Assembly (NCBI RefSeq): GCF_030816195.1
Contig: NZ_JAUSXS010000001.1
Span: forward strand, 4,549,501 to 4,613,500
Source: Pseudomonas sp. W4I3
GTDB lineage: Bacteria; Pseudomonadota; Gammaproteobacteria; Pseudomonadales; Pseudomonadaceae
Direction of reading: 5' to 3'
Length of the DNA stretch: 64,000 nt
The notes under the pieces were generated by a model. It was given only the letters and a program-made list of their open reading frames with translations. It made no database searches and was not told the DNA's origin. Position 1 is the first letter of the stretch. Each line of letters starts with the position of its first letter. The translations under genes were made by a program, and so were the position numbers. This document shows positions 8,900-17,715 of the stretch, one piece after another.

Positions 8900-9559
8900 T
8901 CAGCCGCGTTCAGGCTGGAAACGGGTAACGAACCCCTTGAGGTTCTGCTGACGATCCAGCAAATCCCGCAGGCGGTCGGCCTCGGCGCGCTCGATCAGCG
9001 GTCCGATAAACACCCGATTCTTGCCATCGGCGCTGCGGATGTAAGCGTTGTAGCCCTGGGCACGCAGCTTTTTCTGCAAGGCGTCGGCGCCTTCGCGATT
9101 GCCCAGGCTGGCCACCTGAATCGACCAACTGATCGGCAGGCCATTGGGATCGATGCGACTCTGACCTACATCCGGCTTGCCCGGCGCGGCAGGCTGTGGC
9201 GCTACCGGTTTAGGCGCAGGCGCTGGCGTCGCCGGCTTGGCGGCAACAGTCGGCGCGGGTGTCGGCTTGACCACCGGCACGCTCGGCTGCACCGGCATGG
9301 TAGGTGCCTGTTGCGCAGCGACCTCTTCATCGCTCGGTACGGGCTCTTCTTCAGGCAGCACCTGGGGCTCAGGCACCACCACCGGTTCAACCTGAACCTG
9401 AGGAACCACCGGCGCCTGCGGCGCAGCGGGCGCTTCAACCACGACCTGACGCTGCTCGTCCTGACGGGAAAACAGCATCGGCAGGAAAATCACCGCCAAT
9501 GCCACCAACACCAGGGCTCCCACCATTCGCTGCTTGTATGCGCTATCCAGTAATGCCAT
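8900..9559 (-). CDS. dedD: SPOR-domain cell-division protein DedD
   Basis: A 219-residue bitopic membrane protein. One transmembrane helix (residues about 12-29, MVGALVLVALAVIFLPMLF) follows a short cytoplasmic end. A long Pro/Val/Ala-rich periplasmic linker is followed by a C-terminal SPOR domain from about residue 145 (WSIQVASLGNREGADALQKKLRAQ). SPOR domains bind denuded septal peptidoglycan. The start was chosen at MALLDSAYKQR; the longer reading frame upstream lies inside folC. Its start overlaps the folC end by 17 bases. Confidence 0.92.
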   Translation of the reverse strand: MALLDSAYKQRMVGALVLVALAVIFLPMLFSRQDEQRQVVVEAPAAPQAPVVPQVQVEPVVVPEPQVLPEEEPVPSDEEVAAQQAPTMPVQPSVPVVKPTPAPTVAAKPATPAPAPKPVAPQPAAPGKPDVGQSRIDPNGLPISWSIQVASLGNREGADALQKKLRAQGYNAYIRSADGKNRVFIGPLIERAEADRLRDLLDRQQNLKGFVTRFQPERG

Positions 9560-10850
9560 GTGCAGCTTCCTCCGTGGAGCGCCGGGCCAGCCATTCGAGC
9601 GCCTCGGCAACACAATAAAATGATCCGAACAACAGAATCTCGTCCTCGGCCTTCGCCACCGCGCACTGCGCCTCAAGCGCAGCGGTAACGCCTGTATACG
9701 ACGTCACCGACGCACCAAGGTTCTGCAACGCGCTTTCCAGCTCAGCCGCCGGACGGCTGCGCGGCGTATCCAGCGGTGCAACCGCCCAGGACTGCACGCT
9801 GCTCAGCAGCGGCGCAACCACGCCGTCAAGATCCTTGTCGGCCAGCAGGCCGAACACCGCCAGGCGACGGCCGGACAATGGCGTGCGCGCCAAGCGCTGC
9901 GCCAGGTATTCGGCGGCGTGCGGGTTGTGACCGACATCCAGCAGCAGATTAAGACGCTTGCCTTGCCATTCGACGGTACGCCGATCCAGGCGCCCCACTA
10001 TCCGCGCTGCCTGCAAGGTGGCGGTAATTTGCGCGGCATTCCACGGCAAATCCAGCAGCAGATAGGCTTGCAGCGCGAGCGCGGCATTTTCCATCGGCAG
10101 GTTCAGCAACGGCAAATCGCGCAGCGCTACCGGCTGGCCGCGAGTATCGTGCCCGGACCACTGCCAATGCTGATCGCCGATCTCGAGATTGAATTCGCGC
10201 CCGCGCAGGAAGAACGGGCAATCCAGCTCACGCACCTTGTCCAGCAAGGGTTGCGGTGGGTCGAGGTCACCGCACAAGGCAGGTTTGCCCTGGCGGAAGA
10301 TACCGGCCTTTTCGTAAGCCACGGATTCGCGGGTGTTACCCAGGTAATCGGCGTGATCGACACCGATGCTGGTGACTAACGCCAGGTCGGCATCCACCAC
10401 GTTGACCGTGTCCAGACGCCCGCCCAGGCCCACTTCCAACACGACGAAATCGAGTTGCGCACGCTCGAACAGCCACAACGCCGCCAGGGTGCCCATCTCG
10501 AAATAAGTCAGGGAAATGTCGCCACGCCCTGCATCGAGGGCGGCGAAGGCTTCGCAGAGTTGCTCGTCGGTAGCTTCGACGCCATTGAGCTGCACCCGCT
10601 CGTTGTAGCGCAGCAGGTGCGGCGAGCTGTACACGCCTACCTTCAGCCCCTGGGCCTGCAGCAGCGCCGCGACAAAGGCACAGGTCGAGCCTTTGCCGTT
10701 GGTGCCGGTGACCGTGATCACACGCGGTGCCGGCCGCCCTAACCCAAGGCGGGCCGCTACCTGTTGCGAGCGCTCCAGGCCCATGTCGATGGCGGACGGA
10801 TGCAACTGCTCAAGGTAGGCGAGCCATTCGCCAAGGGTACGTTGGGTCAT
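9543..10850 (-). CDS. folC: Bifunctional folylpolyglutamate synthase/dihydrofolate synthase
   Basis: A 435-residue Mur-ligase-like enzyme that joins glutamate to dihydropteroate and to reduced folates using ATP. The ATP-binding P-loop VTGTNGKGSTCAFV is near residue 46. The segment VLEVGLGGRLDTVNVVD is the conserved Mur-ligase core, and LLDVGHNPHAAEYLA lies in the C-terminal domain. Its start overlaps the accD stop (ATGA), and dedD begins inside its last codons, so the three genes are translationally linked. Confidence 0.97.
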   Translation of the reverse strand: MTQRTLGEWLAYLEQLHPSAIDMGLERSQQVAARLGLGRPAPRVITVTGTNGKGSTCAFVAALLQAQGLKVGVYSSPHLLRYNERVQLNGVEATDEQLCEAFAALDAGRGDISLTYFEMGTLAALWLFERAQLDFVVLEVGLGGRLDTVNVVDADLALVTSIGVDHADYLGNTRESVAYEKAGIFRQGKPALCGDLDPPQPLLDKVRELDCPFFLRGREFNLEIGDQHWQWSGHDTRGQPVALRDLPLLNLPMENAALALQAYLLLDLPWNAAQITATLQAARIVGRLDRRTVEWQGKRLNLLLDVGHNPHAAEYLAQRLARTPLSGRRLAVFGLLADKDLDGVVAPLLSSVQSWAVAPLDTPRSRPAAELESALQNLGASVTSYTGVTAALEAQCAVAKAEDEILLFGSFYCVAEALEWLARRSTEEAAHGITG

Positions 10851-11767
10851 AGGTTTGCTGGCACCGGCGGCACGACGATCGGTTCGACTTTAGGCGCGAC
10901 GTAGACAGGCGTCGGCAGGCCCATCATTTGCGCCAGCAGGTTACCCAGGCGTGGACGCAGCTCACCGCGCGCAATGATCAGGTCGATGGCGCCGTGCTCC
11001 AGCAGGAATTCGCTGCGCTGGAAACCTTCCGGCAGTTTTTCACGCACGGTCTGCTCGATGACGCGCGGGCCGGCAAAGCCGATCAGGGCTTTTGGCTCGC
11101 CGACGATCACGTCGCCCAGCATCGCCAGGCTGGCGGAAACGCCGCCGTAGACCGGGTCGGTCAGCACCGAGATGAACGGAATGCCTTCTTCGCGCAGACG
11201 CGCCAATACCGCCGAGGTCTTGGCCATTTGCATCAGGGAAATCAGCGCTTCCTGCATACGCGCGCCACCGGAGGCGGCGAAGCAGATCATCGGGCAGCGG
11301 TTTTCCAGGGCGTAGTTGGCGGCGCGCACGAAACGCTCGCCGACGATGGCACCCATGGAGCCGCCCATGAAGGAGAACTCAAAGGCCGAAACCACCACCG
11401 GCATGCCCAGCAGCTTGCCGCTGACGGAAATCAGCGCGTCTTTCTCGCCGGTCTGCTTCTGCGCACCGACCAGACGGTCCTTGTATTTTTTGCTGTCGCG
11501 GAACTTGAGACGGTCGACCGGCTCCAGATCAGCGCCCAACTCGTTGCGGCCGTCGGCATCGAGGAAGATGTCGATACGGGCGCGTGCGCCGATGCGCATG
11601 TGATGGTTGCACTTGGGGCAAACGTCCAGGGTCTTTTCCAGCTCCGGGCGGTACAGCACCGCGTCGCAGGATGGGCACTTGTGCCACAGACCTTCAGGAA
11701 CCGAGCTTTTCTTCACCTCGGAACGCATGATCGAAGGGATCAGTTTGTCTACTAACCAGTTGCTCAT
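10847..11767 (-). CDS. accD: Acetyl-CoA carboxylase carboxyltransferase beta subunit
   Basis: 306 residues from MSNWLVDKLIPS. It works with AccA to move the carboxyl group from biotin-BCCP to acetyl-CoA, making malonyl-CoA for fatty acid synthesis. A four-cysteine zinc ribbon (CPSCDAVLYRPEL, VCPKCNHH) occupies residues about 30-55. The crotonase-fold core follows with SFMGGSMGAIVGER and AASGGARMQE. The upstream extension to 11800 is ignored because the conserved family start fits the ATG after AGAAAG. It is the first gene of the accD-folC-dedD string, with a 244-base gap behind trpF. Confidence 0.98.
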   Translation of the reverse strand: MSNWLVDKLIPSIMRSEVKKSSVPEGLWHKCPSCDAVLYRPELEKTLDVCPKCNHHMRIGARARIDIFLDADGRNELGADLEPVDRLKFRDSKKYKDRLVGAQKQTGEKDALISVSGKLLGMPVVVSAFEFSFMGGSMGAIVGERFVRAANYALENRCPMICFAASGGARMQEALISLMQMAKTSAVLARLREEGIPFISVLTDPVYGGVSASLAMLGDVIVGEPKALIGFAGPRVIEQTVREKLPEGFQRSEFLLEHGAIDLIIARGELRPRLGNLLAQMMGLPTPVYVAPKVEPIVVPPVPANL

Positions 11768-12011
11768 GCTTTCTTTCTCCAGTACCGGTGGCTTGAACAC
11801 AGCCCCGCGTATGCCCTTGAGCTAAATTCATATGTGGCGATGATGCCGGGGGACGGGGTCAGACGTTCGACCAGCCATTTCCCGCCTGCATCCTCAGCCT
11901 TCCAGACAACCTGCCAGCGCAGGGTTGCCACTTCGTTTCCGGGCCTCCCGCAGGCGGCGCCGGTGCTGTTTTACACAGTGGTAGTTATGGACGGCGGCAG
12001 ACTGCCAGCCG

Positions 12012-12644
12012 TCACATCGCACCGCTGCTGTTGCGCACGGCCTGCACGAATGCGCGAATCTTGTCGTGATCCTTGATGCCCTTGCCCTGCTCCACCCCGC
12101 CGCTGACATCCACGGCATATGGCCGAACCTGCGCGATGGCCGCGCCGACATTCAACGGGGTGAGCCCACCGGCCAGGATAACCGGCTTGCTCAGGCCCTG
12201 CGGAATCAGCGTCCAGTCGAACGCCTCCCCCGTACCACCGGGAACGCCTTCGACGTAGGTGTCCAGCAGAATCCCACGAGCGCCAGCGTAGGCGGCAAAG
12301 GCTGCGGCGATGTCGTCTCCGGCCTTGACTCGCAACGCCTTGATATAGGGGCGCTGATAGCTTTCGCATTCATCCGGGGTTTCGTCGCCATGAAACTGCA
12401 GCATGTCCAGCGGCACGGCATCCAGGGTTTCATTGAGTTCGCAACGGCTGGCGTTGACGAACAAGCCCACGGTGGTCACGAACGGCGGCAACGCGGCGAT
12501 GATGGCCCGCGCCTGCAACACGTTGACCGCCCGCGGGCTCCTGGCATAAAACACCAGGCCAATGGCATCCGCCCCCGCCTCGACCGCCGCCAACGCGTCT
12601 TCGATGCGGGTAATCCCGCAAATCTTGCTGCGAACGGCTGACAT
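12012..12644 (-). CDS. trpF: Phosphoribosylanthranilate isomerase
   Basis: 210-residue TIM-barrel enzyme of tryptophan synthesis that carries out the Amadori rearrangement of PRA to CdRP. The general-base cysteine is in SKICGITRIEDA at residues 6-17, and the general-acid aspartate and product loop are in ILLDTYVEGVPGGTGEAFDW. The phosphate-binding segments VILAGGLTPLNVGAA and VDVSGGVEQGKGIKD are intact. It stands as a monofunctional gene between truA and accD, the usual place in Pseudomonas and away from other trp genes. Confidence 0.97.
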   Translation of the reverse strand: MSAVRSKICGITRIEDALAAVEAGADAIGLVFYARSPRAVNVLQARAIIAALPPFVTTVGLFVNASRCELNETLDAVPLDMLQFHGDETPDECESYQRPYIKALRVKAGDDIAAAFAAYAGARGILLDTYVEGVPGGTGEAFDWTLIPQGLSKPVILAGGLTPLNVGAAIAQVRPYAVDVSGGVEQGKGIKDHDKIRAFVQAVRNSSGAM

Positions 12645-12708
12645 AACCTAGAAACCTCAGGGGTTGCACCGAGAAAGTCCCGGATGGTAACAAAAGCTTT
12701 TCCAGGCG

Positions 12709-13533
12709 TCAGCCGCCAAGTTCGCTGAAACCGGTCAGGAAGTGTGGCCCGAGAAAACGTTCCGGCAACTCGAACTCGTCGCGGTACTCCACATCCACCA
12801 GATACAGACCAAACGGATGCGCCGTGACCCCACCCGTACGGCGGATGCGGCTTTGCAACACTTCCCTGGCCCACTCCACCGGACGCTCACCAGTACCGAT
12901 GGTCATCAATACGCCAGCAATGTTGCGCACCATGTGATGCAGGAATGCCCCGGCACGGATATCCAACACAATCATTTTGCCATGACGGGTCACGCGCAAA
13001 TGGTGGACTTCCTTGATCGGCGACTTGGCCTGGCACTGGCCCGCACGGAACGCGCTGAAATCATGCACACCCACCAGATGCTGCGCAGCTTCGGCCATGC
13101 GCTCGGCGTCGAGCGGGCGGTGGTTCCAGGTAATTTCCTGGTTAAGGTGCGCCGGGCGGATCTGATCGTTATAGATCACGTAGCGATAGCGCCGGGCGAT
13201 GGCCTTGAAGCGCGCATGAAAATGCGCCGGCATGATTTTGGCCCAGGTGACGCTGACATCATGGGGCAAGTTGATATTGGCGCCCATCACCCACGCCTTC
13301 ATCGAGCGTTCGGCCTGGGTGTCAAAATGCACCACCTGACCGCACGCATGCACGCCGGCGTCGGTACGCCCGGCACACATCAGCGACACCGGCGAGTCCG
13401 CGACTTTCGACAAAGCGTTTTCCAGGGTTTCCTGCACCGTCAGCACGCCGGAGGCCTGGCGCTGCCAGCCGCGGTAGCGCGAGCCTTTGTATTCAACGCC
13501 CAGGGCGATGCGGTAAAAGCCTGCGGCCGCCAT
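12709..13533 (-). CDS. truA: tRNA pseudouridine(38-40) synthase TruA
   Basis: Modifies U38-U40 in the anticodon arm of tRNAs. The catalytic aspartate is in CAGRTDAGVHACGQVVHF, preceded by GSRYRGWQRQ and followed by FHARFKAIARRYRYVIYN; AFLHHMVRNIAG marks the C-terminal domain. The ATG at 13533 gives 274 residues beginning MAAAGFYRIALGVEYKG, close to the family length; an in-frame start at 13599 would add 22 residues with little conservation. It is flanked by fimV upstream and trpF downstream on the same strand. Confidence 0.95.
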   Translation of the reverse strand: MAAAGFYRIALGVEYKGSRYRGWQRQASGVLTVQETLENALSKVADSPVSLMCAGRTDAGVHACGQVVHFDTQAERSMKAWVMGANINLPHDVSVTWAKIMPAHFHARFKAIARRYRYVIYNDQIRPAHLNQEITWNHRPLDAERMAEAAQHLVGVHDFSAFRAGQCQAKSPIKEVHHLRVTRHGKMIVLDIRAGAFLHHMVRNIAGVLMTIGTGERPVEWAREVLQSRIRRTGGVTAHPFGLYLVDVEYRDEFELPERFLGPHFLTGFSELGG

Positions 13534-13697
13534 TTCGGCAGCCGCGTTATCTATATTTGCCAAGAACTGAGAGCCTGATGAGTTGCGCAAAGCGGGCATT
13601 ATGCAGGTTTGCGGGAAAGCTGGCTTGCCTGCGATAACTTCGGCCGGATTTTACTGGAAGAGCATGCCGCCTGCATCACGGCCAGGCCAACCCCCAC

Positions 13698-13728
13698 AAA
13701 AGCAAACGGCGACCCGAAGGTCGCCGCA
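13698..13728 (-). terminator. Terminator after fimV
   Basis: On the minus strand, stem CGGCGACC/GGTCGCCG around TTCG is followed by TTTGCTTTTG. It separates fimV from truA. Confidence 0.75.
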
Positions 13729-13744
13729 CTATTCACTGCCTGGC

Positions 13745-16306
13745 TTACGCCAATCGGCCGAGCATTTCCTTGGCCTCGCCGCGCTGCACCTCGTTGCCCT
13801 CGGTCAGCACTTCGGAAAGGATGTCTTTGGCGCCGTCGGCATCGCCCATGTCGATATAGGCTTGGGCCAGGTCGAGCTTGGTAGCGACTTCATCAGAGCC
13901 CGACAGGAAATCGAACTCAGGCTCGTCGTCACCCATCGCCGCGTCTTCAGCCGTGAAGGACGGCTCGATGGACGGATGTTCCAGGCTCTGGGACAGACGG
14001 TCCAACTCAGCGTTGACGTCGTCCAGCTCCGAAGCGAACGCATCTGGCTTGGCCGCCGATGCAGGCTCGTCAGCCAGAGAGAGGTCGAAATCTTCCGGTA
14101 AGTCGAAGTCATCCAGCGCTGCCGGCGTCAGGGTCGGCGGCTCGACGGCAGGCACGTCCTTCATCTGCTCTTCGAGCCCGGACAGGAAGTCGTCATCGGA
14201 CTGCGCGGACGCCGGAGCATCCAGCTGCAGGTCGAGGTCGAAGTCCGACAGGTCATCCGCATCGGCATTGGCCGCCGTTTGCTGCTGAAGAAGCGCCTCG
14301 AACGTCTGCTGATCATCCTTGACCTCAGCCGGCGATGCCGCCTCAAGATCATCCAGGCTCAAGTCGAAATCGGTATCGAAAGGCTCCGGCTCCGGCGCGG
14401 CCGGTTTGTCTTCCAGCAAGTCTTTGACGTACTGGGCGTCCAGGGCCGCTGCGGCGACTGCGGCACTCACGCCTGCCGCCAATACGGCCATGGCCGGGAA
14501 ACGGCCTTTGAGCTGCTCGACCTGGGCGTGGTTTTCACCATTGGCCACCAGTTGACGCTCCTGGCTGACAAAACCGTTCTTGTCATTTTGCAGGCCGTAC
14601 ACTTCCATCAGCTTCAAACGCAGGTCACTGCGCTTGGGCTCCTGCTTGATGGCTTGCTCAAGCACGTCAGCCGCCTGGTTCAGGTGGCCACGGTCGATAT
14701 GGGACTGGGCCTGGGCCAACGCATCACTGGAACTCGGTGCCACGGCAGCCGCCAACGGCGCCAGCACCGAGGCGACGGTTGGCGCTACGGGTTCAACCAC
14801 CGGAGCGTGTGCAGGCGCAGGCGCGGCCGCCAGGGTGACGCTCGGCGGCGGCACTTCCAGGCCCTCGAAACTATCGGGCGGCAGGTCGCGCTCGATATTT
14901 GAGGTGAATTCCGGTTCCTCAGCCAGCGCTCGCGCCATGCGCAGGTGCTTTTCTTCTTCAAGACGGGCGTTGCGATGGCGCACCCACAGCAGCAGGAGCA
15001 GCAGCGCCAGGATCACCGCCGCCCCGCCAAGCACACCGAGCACGACAGGGTTGGTGAGAAGCTCGTTGAACTTGCCTTCGGTGGTCACAGGCGCCACTAC
15101 CGGCTTGGCCGGCTCTGGCGCAGGAGCAGGTGCAGGTGCAGCAACCGCTTCCGGAGCCGGCGAGGCCGCCGGGACTGGGGCTGGGGCCGGCTCACCGGCC
15201 AGCTGAGCTGGCATCGCCGCCGTTGCGGGAGCAGTCGCATCGCCCTTCTCGGCTTGCAGCCGGGCCAACTGGTCATTCTTCAACTGGATAAGCTTTTGCA
15301 GCTTGTCCAACTGGCTTTGCAAATCGGCCGCACGGCTTTTGAGTTCGTCATTATCGCGACGGGTGGTGTCGAGCTGCTCTTGGGTCATCGCCAGCTTGTC
15401 GCTCAACGCGCGGTTATCACCCGCCTTACCCGCTGCGCCTTTTTTGGCAGCCTCGGCCGAAACCAGGCTCAAGTTGTCCTTGGCGTTGGTGCTCGACGGC
15501 GCATTACCCGTCTCGGTGCGCTTGGTGGCATCCAACTGGGCCTTGCCCGCCACTTGCCGATTGGCGGTGCGGCGGCCCTGGCGCCAGGCGGCGTTTTGCG
15601 CAGACACTTCGGCGATCGCTTGCGGTTGTGCCAGCGCGGTGCTCTGCACGGTGTCCGGCAGGCGCAGGACCTGGCCGGTTTTCAGGCGGTTGATGTTGCC
15701 ATCGATAAAGGCATCCGGGTTGAGTGCCTGAATGGCCAGCATCGTCTGCTGCACAGAGCCACCATTGCGATTTTTCTCGGCAATTTCCCACAAAGTATCG
15801 CGGGCAGTGGTGGTATGTTGCGCTGGCGCGCTGACGGCCGCCGCAGTACCGGCGGGCGCATTCAAGCGCGGCGCTGGCGCGCTGGCGGCCGGTGTCGGCT
15901 GGTCGAACTTGGCGGGGTCGAGCAGCACGCTGTAGTCACGCATGAGCCGGCCATTAGGCCATTGCACCTGCAACAGGAAGCGCACATAGGAGTCGGGCAG
16001 CGGTTTGCTGGAGGTGACACGCACCACGCTGCGGCCATTGGGGTTGACCACTGGGGTAAAGGTCAGCTCGTCGAGAAAGGCCTGGCGATCGACACCGGCA
16101 TCGACGAACGCCTGGGACGAGGCCAGGCTCGGGGTGATCTCGGAGGCCGTGAGGCCACCCACGTCGAGCAACTCGATTTCCACCGACAGCGGCTGGTTCA
16201 ACTTCGACTTGAGGGTCATCTCCCCCAGTTGCAGCGCCTGCGCCATACCGGAGGACAGCGCCGAGGCGGCCGCTATTGCTAACACCAGTTTGCGAACTTG
16301 AACCAT
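13745..16306 (-). CDS. fimV: FimV/HubP polar peptidoglycan-binding hub protein
   Basis: 853 residues from MVQVRKLVLAIAAASALSSG, a cleavable signal peptide. A periplasmic LysM domain (TARDTLWEIAEKNR onward, near residues 180-240) binds peptidoglycan. A coiled coil (LSDKLAMTQEQLDTTRRDND to LARLQAEKG), a Pro/Ala spacer and one transmembrane helix near VLGVLGGAAVILALLLLLLW follow. The cytoplasmic part is very acidic, with TPR-like helices, and ends in the FimV C-terminal module LDLAQAYIDMGDADGAKDIL. In P. aeruginosa FimV localises polar proteins and controls twitching and cAMP signalling. The in-frame extension upstream of the signal peptide is not used. It lies between the asd homologue and truA, as in other pseudomonads. 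Confidence 0.95.
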   Translation of the reverse strand: MVQVRKLVLAIAAASALSSGMAQALQLGEMTLKSKLNQPLSVEIELLDVGGLTASEITPSLASSQAFVDAGVDRQAFLDELTFTPVVNPNGRSVVRVTSSKPLPDSYVRFLLQVQWPNGRLMRDYSVLLDPAKFDQPTPAASAPAPRLNAPAGTAAAVSAPAQHTTTARDTLWEIAEKNRNGGSVQQTMLAIQALNPDAFIDGNINRLKTGQVLRLPDTVQSTALAQPQAIAEVSAQNAAWRQGRRTANRQVAGKAQLDATKRTETGNAPSSTNAKDNLSLVSAEAAKKGAAGKAGDNRALSDKLAMTQEQLDTTRRDNDELKSRAADLQSQLDKLQKLIQLKNDQLARLQAEKGDATAPATAAMPAQLAGEPAPAPVPAASPAPEAVAAPAPAPAPEPAKPVVAPVTTEGKFNELLTNPVVLGVLGGAAVILALLLLLLWVRHRNARLEEEKHLRMARALAEEPEFTSNIERDLPPDSFEGLEVPPPSVTLAAAPAPAHAPVVEPVAPTVASVLAPLAAAVAPSSSDALAQAQSHIDRGHLNQAADVLEQAIKQEPKRSDLRLKLMEVYGLQNDKNGFVSQERQLVANGENHAQVEQLKGRFPAMAVLAAGVSAAVAAAALDAQYVKDLLEDKPAAPEPEPFDTDFDLSLDDLEAASPAEVKDDQQTFEALLQQQTAANADADDLSDFDLDLQLDAPASAQSDDDFLSGLEEQMKDVPAVEPPTLTPAALDDFDLPEDFDLSLADEPASAAKPDAFASELDDVNAELDRLSQSLEHPSIEPSFTAEDAAMGDDEPEFDFLSGSDEVATKLDLAQAYIDMGDADGAKDILSEVLTEGNEVQRGEAKEMLGRLA

Positions 16307-16467
16307 AGCCTCATCCTTTGTCTGAACACTCCCCGGCCTGCGAGAAGGTTGGTAACCGCTGCCATAAGGCATGGCGAGCCGATAGGTCACCGACGCGCTT
16401 CTGTTCCGCTTTGGGCCAAGCATAGCGCTTGGTGAGAATCAATCTACAAATTGGCGCCAAGTATCTT

Positions 16468-17478
16468 TTACGCAAGGCCTTTTATCAACAACTGCGCCAG
16501 TTGCACGGCGTTGAGCGCAGCCCCTTTGCGTACGTTATCTGACGTCAGCCACAGATTTAGTTCCGCCGGGTCGTCGACACCGGCGCGTACGCGTCCTACA
16601 TAGACAACGTCCTGACCCACCGCATCGCCCACTGCCGTGGGGTAGTCGCCCGCCTCGACCAGCTCGATCCCCGGCGCCGCATCCAATGCGCGGTTCACTG
16701 CCGCCAAATCGGCCGGCGCCGCCAACTGCAGTGACACCGTCAGGCTATCGCCAAAAAACACCGGGGCTTGAACGCAGGTTGCGGAAATCTTCAGTAAAGG
16801 TGTTTCCAGCACGGCGCGCAATTCATGTACGAGACGTTTCTCCAGCGCCGTGTGACCTTGGGCATCTGGCGTACCGACTTGTGCCAGCAGATTGAAGGCC
16901 ACTTGCCGATCAAAGAAAGTCGGCTCCAGCGGGCGTACATTCAACAGCTCGGCGGTTTGCCGGGCCAGCTCACTGACGGCCTCGCGACCCAGGGCAGACA
17001 CGGCCAGGTTCGCGGTGACGCTCACGCGTTGGATATCCAGCAGGTCGCGCAATGGCGCAAGCACCACCGCCAGGTGGGTGGCGCACGGGCTGGGGCTTGC
17101 GACCTGGAAGGGTTTTTTCAAGCCTTTGAGCACAGGGGCATTGGCTTCGGGCACCACTGGCGGCGCCTGCTCGGCAGGCAACGCGCCAGACAAGTCAATC
17201 ACCGAGCAACCGGCAGCGATGGCACGCGGGGCGAAGCTCAGGGTCACCGCCGGGCCGGCTGCGAAGAAGGCCAACTGCGCCTTGCTGAAATCGAACTCAT
17301 CGACTTCCTTTACCCGCAGGTTCTTGCCCCGGAACGGTACCGATGCACCGGCGGAGTTGTTGCCCGCCAGCAGATACAAAATGCCTACCGGAAAGTCCAG
17401 CTCTTCGAGAATCTGCACCAGGGTTTCGCCAACGGTACCGGTGGCGCCGATCACGGCGATTTCAAAGGTCTGGGTCAT
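16468..17478 (-). CDS. Usg-like aspartate-semialdehyde dehydrogenase homologue
   Basis: 336 residues. A Rossmann motif IAVIGATGTVGETL is at residues 7-20 and the C-terminal dimerisation domain of ASADH follows. The nucleophile-like cysteine is present in SPSPCATHLA. The usual substrate-binding GHS segment, however, reads VQAPVFFGDSL, with Asp in place of His and without the preceding Arg. E. coli Usg shows the same VQAPVF pattern, so this is most likely the Usg-type paralogue and not a second active Asd. It lies directly downstream of the true asd, separated by a REPIN and a terminator. Its function is unknown. Confidence 0.85.
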   Translation of the reverse strand: MTQTFEIAVIGATGTVGETLVQILEELDFPVGILYLLAGNNSAGASVPFRGKNLRVKEVDEFDFSKAQLAFFAAGPAVTLSFAPRAIAAGCSVIDLSGALPAEQAPPVVPEANAPVLKGLKKPFQVASPSPCATHLAVVLAPLRDLLDIQRVSVTANLAVSALGREAVSELARQTAELLNVRPLEPTFFDRQVAFNLLAQVGTPDAQGHTALEKRLVHELRAVLETPLLKISATCVQAPVFFGDSLTVSLQLAAPADLAAVNRALDAAPGIELVEAGDYPTAVGDAVGQDVVYVGRVRAGVDDPAELNLWLTSDNVRKGAALNAVQLAQLLIKGLA

Positions 17479-17566
17479 GGGGGCTGCCTCGGGCATTGCG
17501 GGGAGCGGCACTTTACCGGGTGGTGCGGGGCGAGGCAATTAAACTGGGGGTTGTGGTGTGGTTGAT

Positions 17567-17649
17567 GGCCCTATCGGGGGCAAGCCCCCTCCCACATTTT
17601 GACCTGTGAACACATTCAAGTGTGGAGGGGGCTTGCCCCCGATAGGGCC
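17567..17649. repeat. REPIN between asd and the usg-like gene
   Basis: Two inverted REP arms, GGCCCTATCGGGGGCAAG and its complement CTTGCCCCCGATAGGGCC, enclose a short centre, so the whole can fold into one long hairpin. It sits beside the asd terminator. Confidence 0.85.
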
Positions 17650-17661
17650 CGAAAGAACCAT

Positions 17662-17699
17662 AAAAAACCCCGCGCCTGTCACCAGTACGCGGGGTTTTT
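17662..17699 (-). terminator. Terminator of asd (possibly bidirectional)
   Basis: Stem AAAACCCCGCG/CGCGGGGTTTT with a 13-base loop and T runs on both strands, about 20 bases past the asd stop. Confidence 0.85.
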
Positions 17700-17715
17700 C
17701 AAAGCCTGCAAACGA

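Noticed and set aside
13745..16282. Long plus-strand frames opposite fimV, including a 445-residue one
   Set aside because: They mirror the Ala/Pro-rich fimV sequence, have no ribosome sites and no family pattern; the minus strand has a signal peptide, LysM and FimV end domain.
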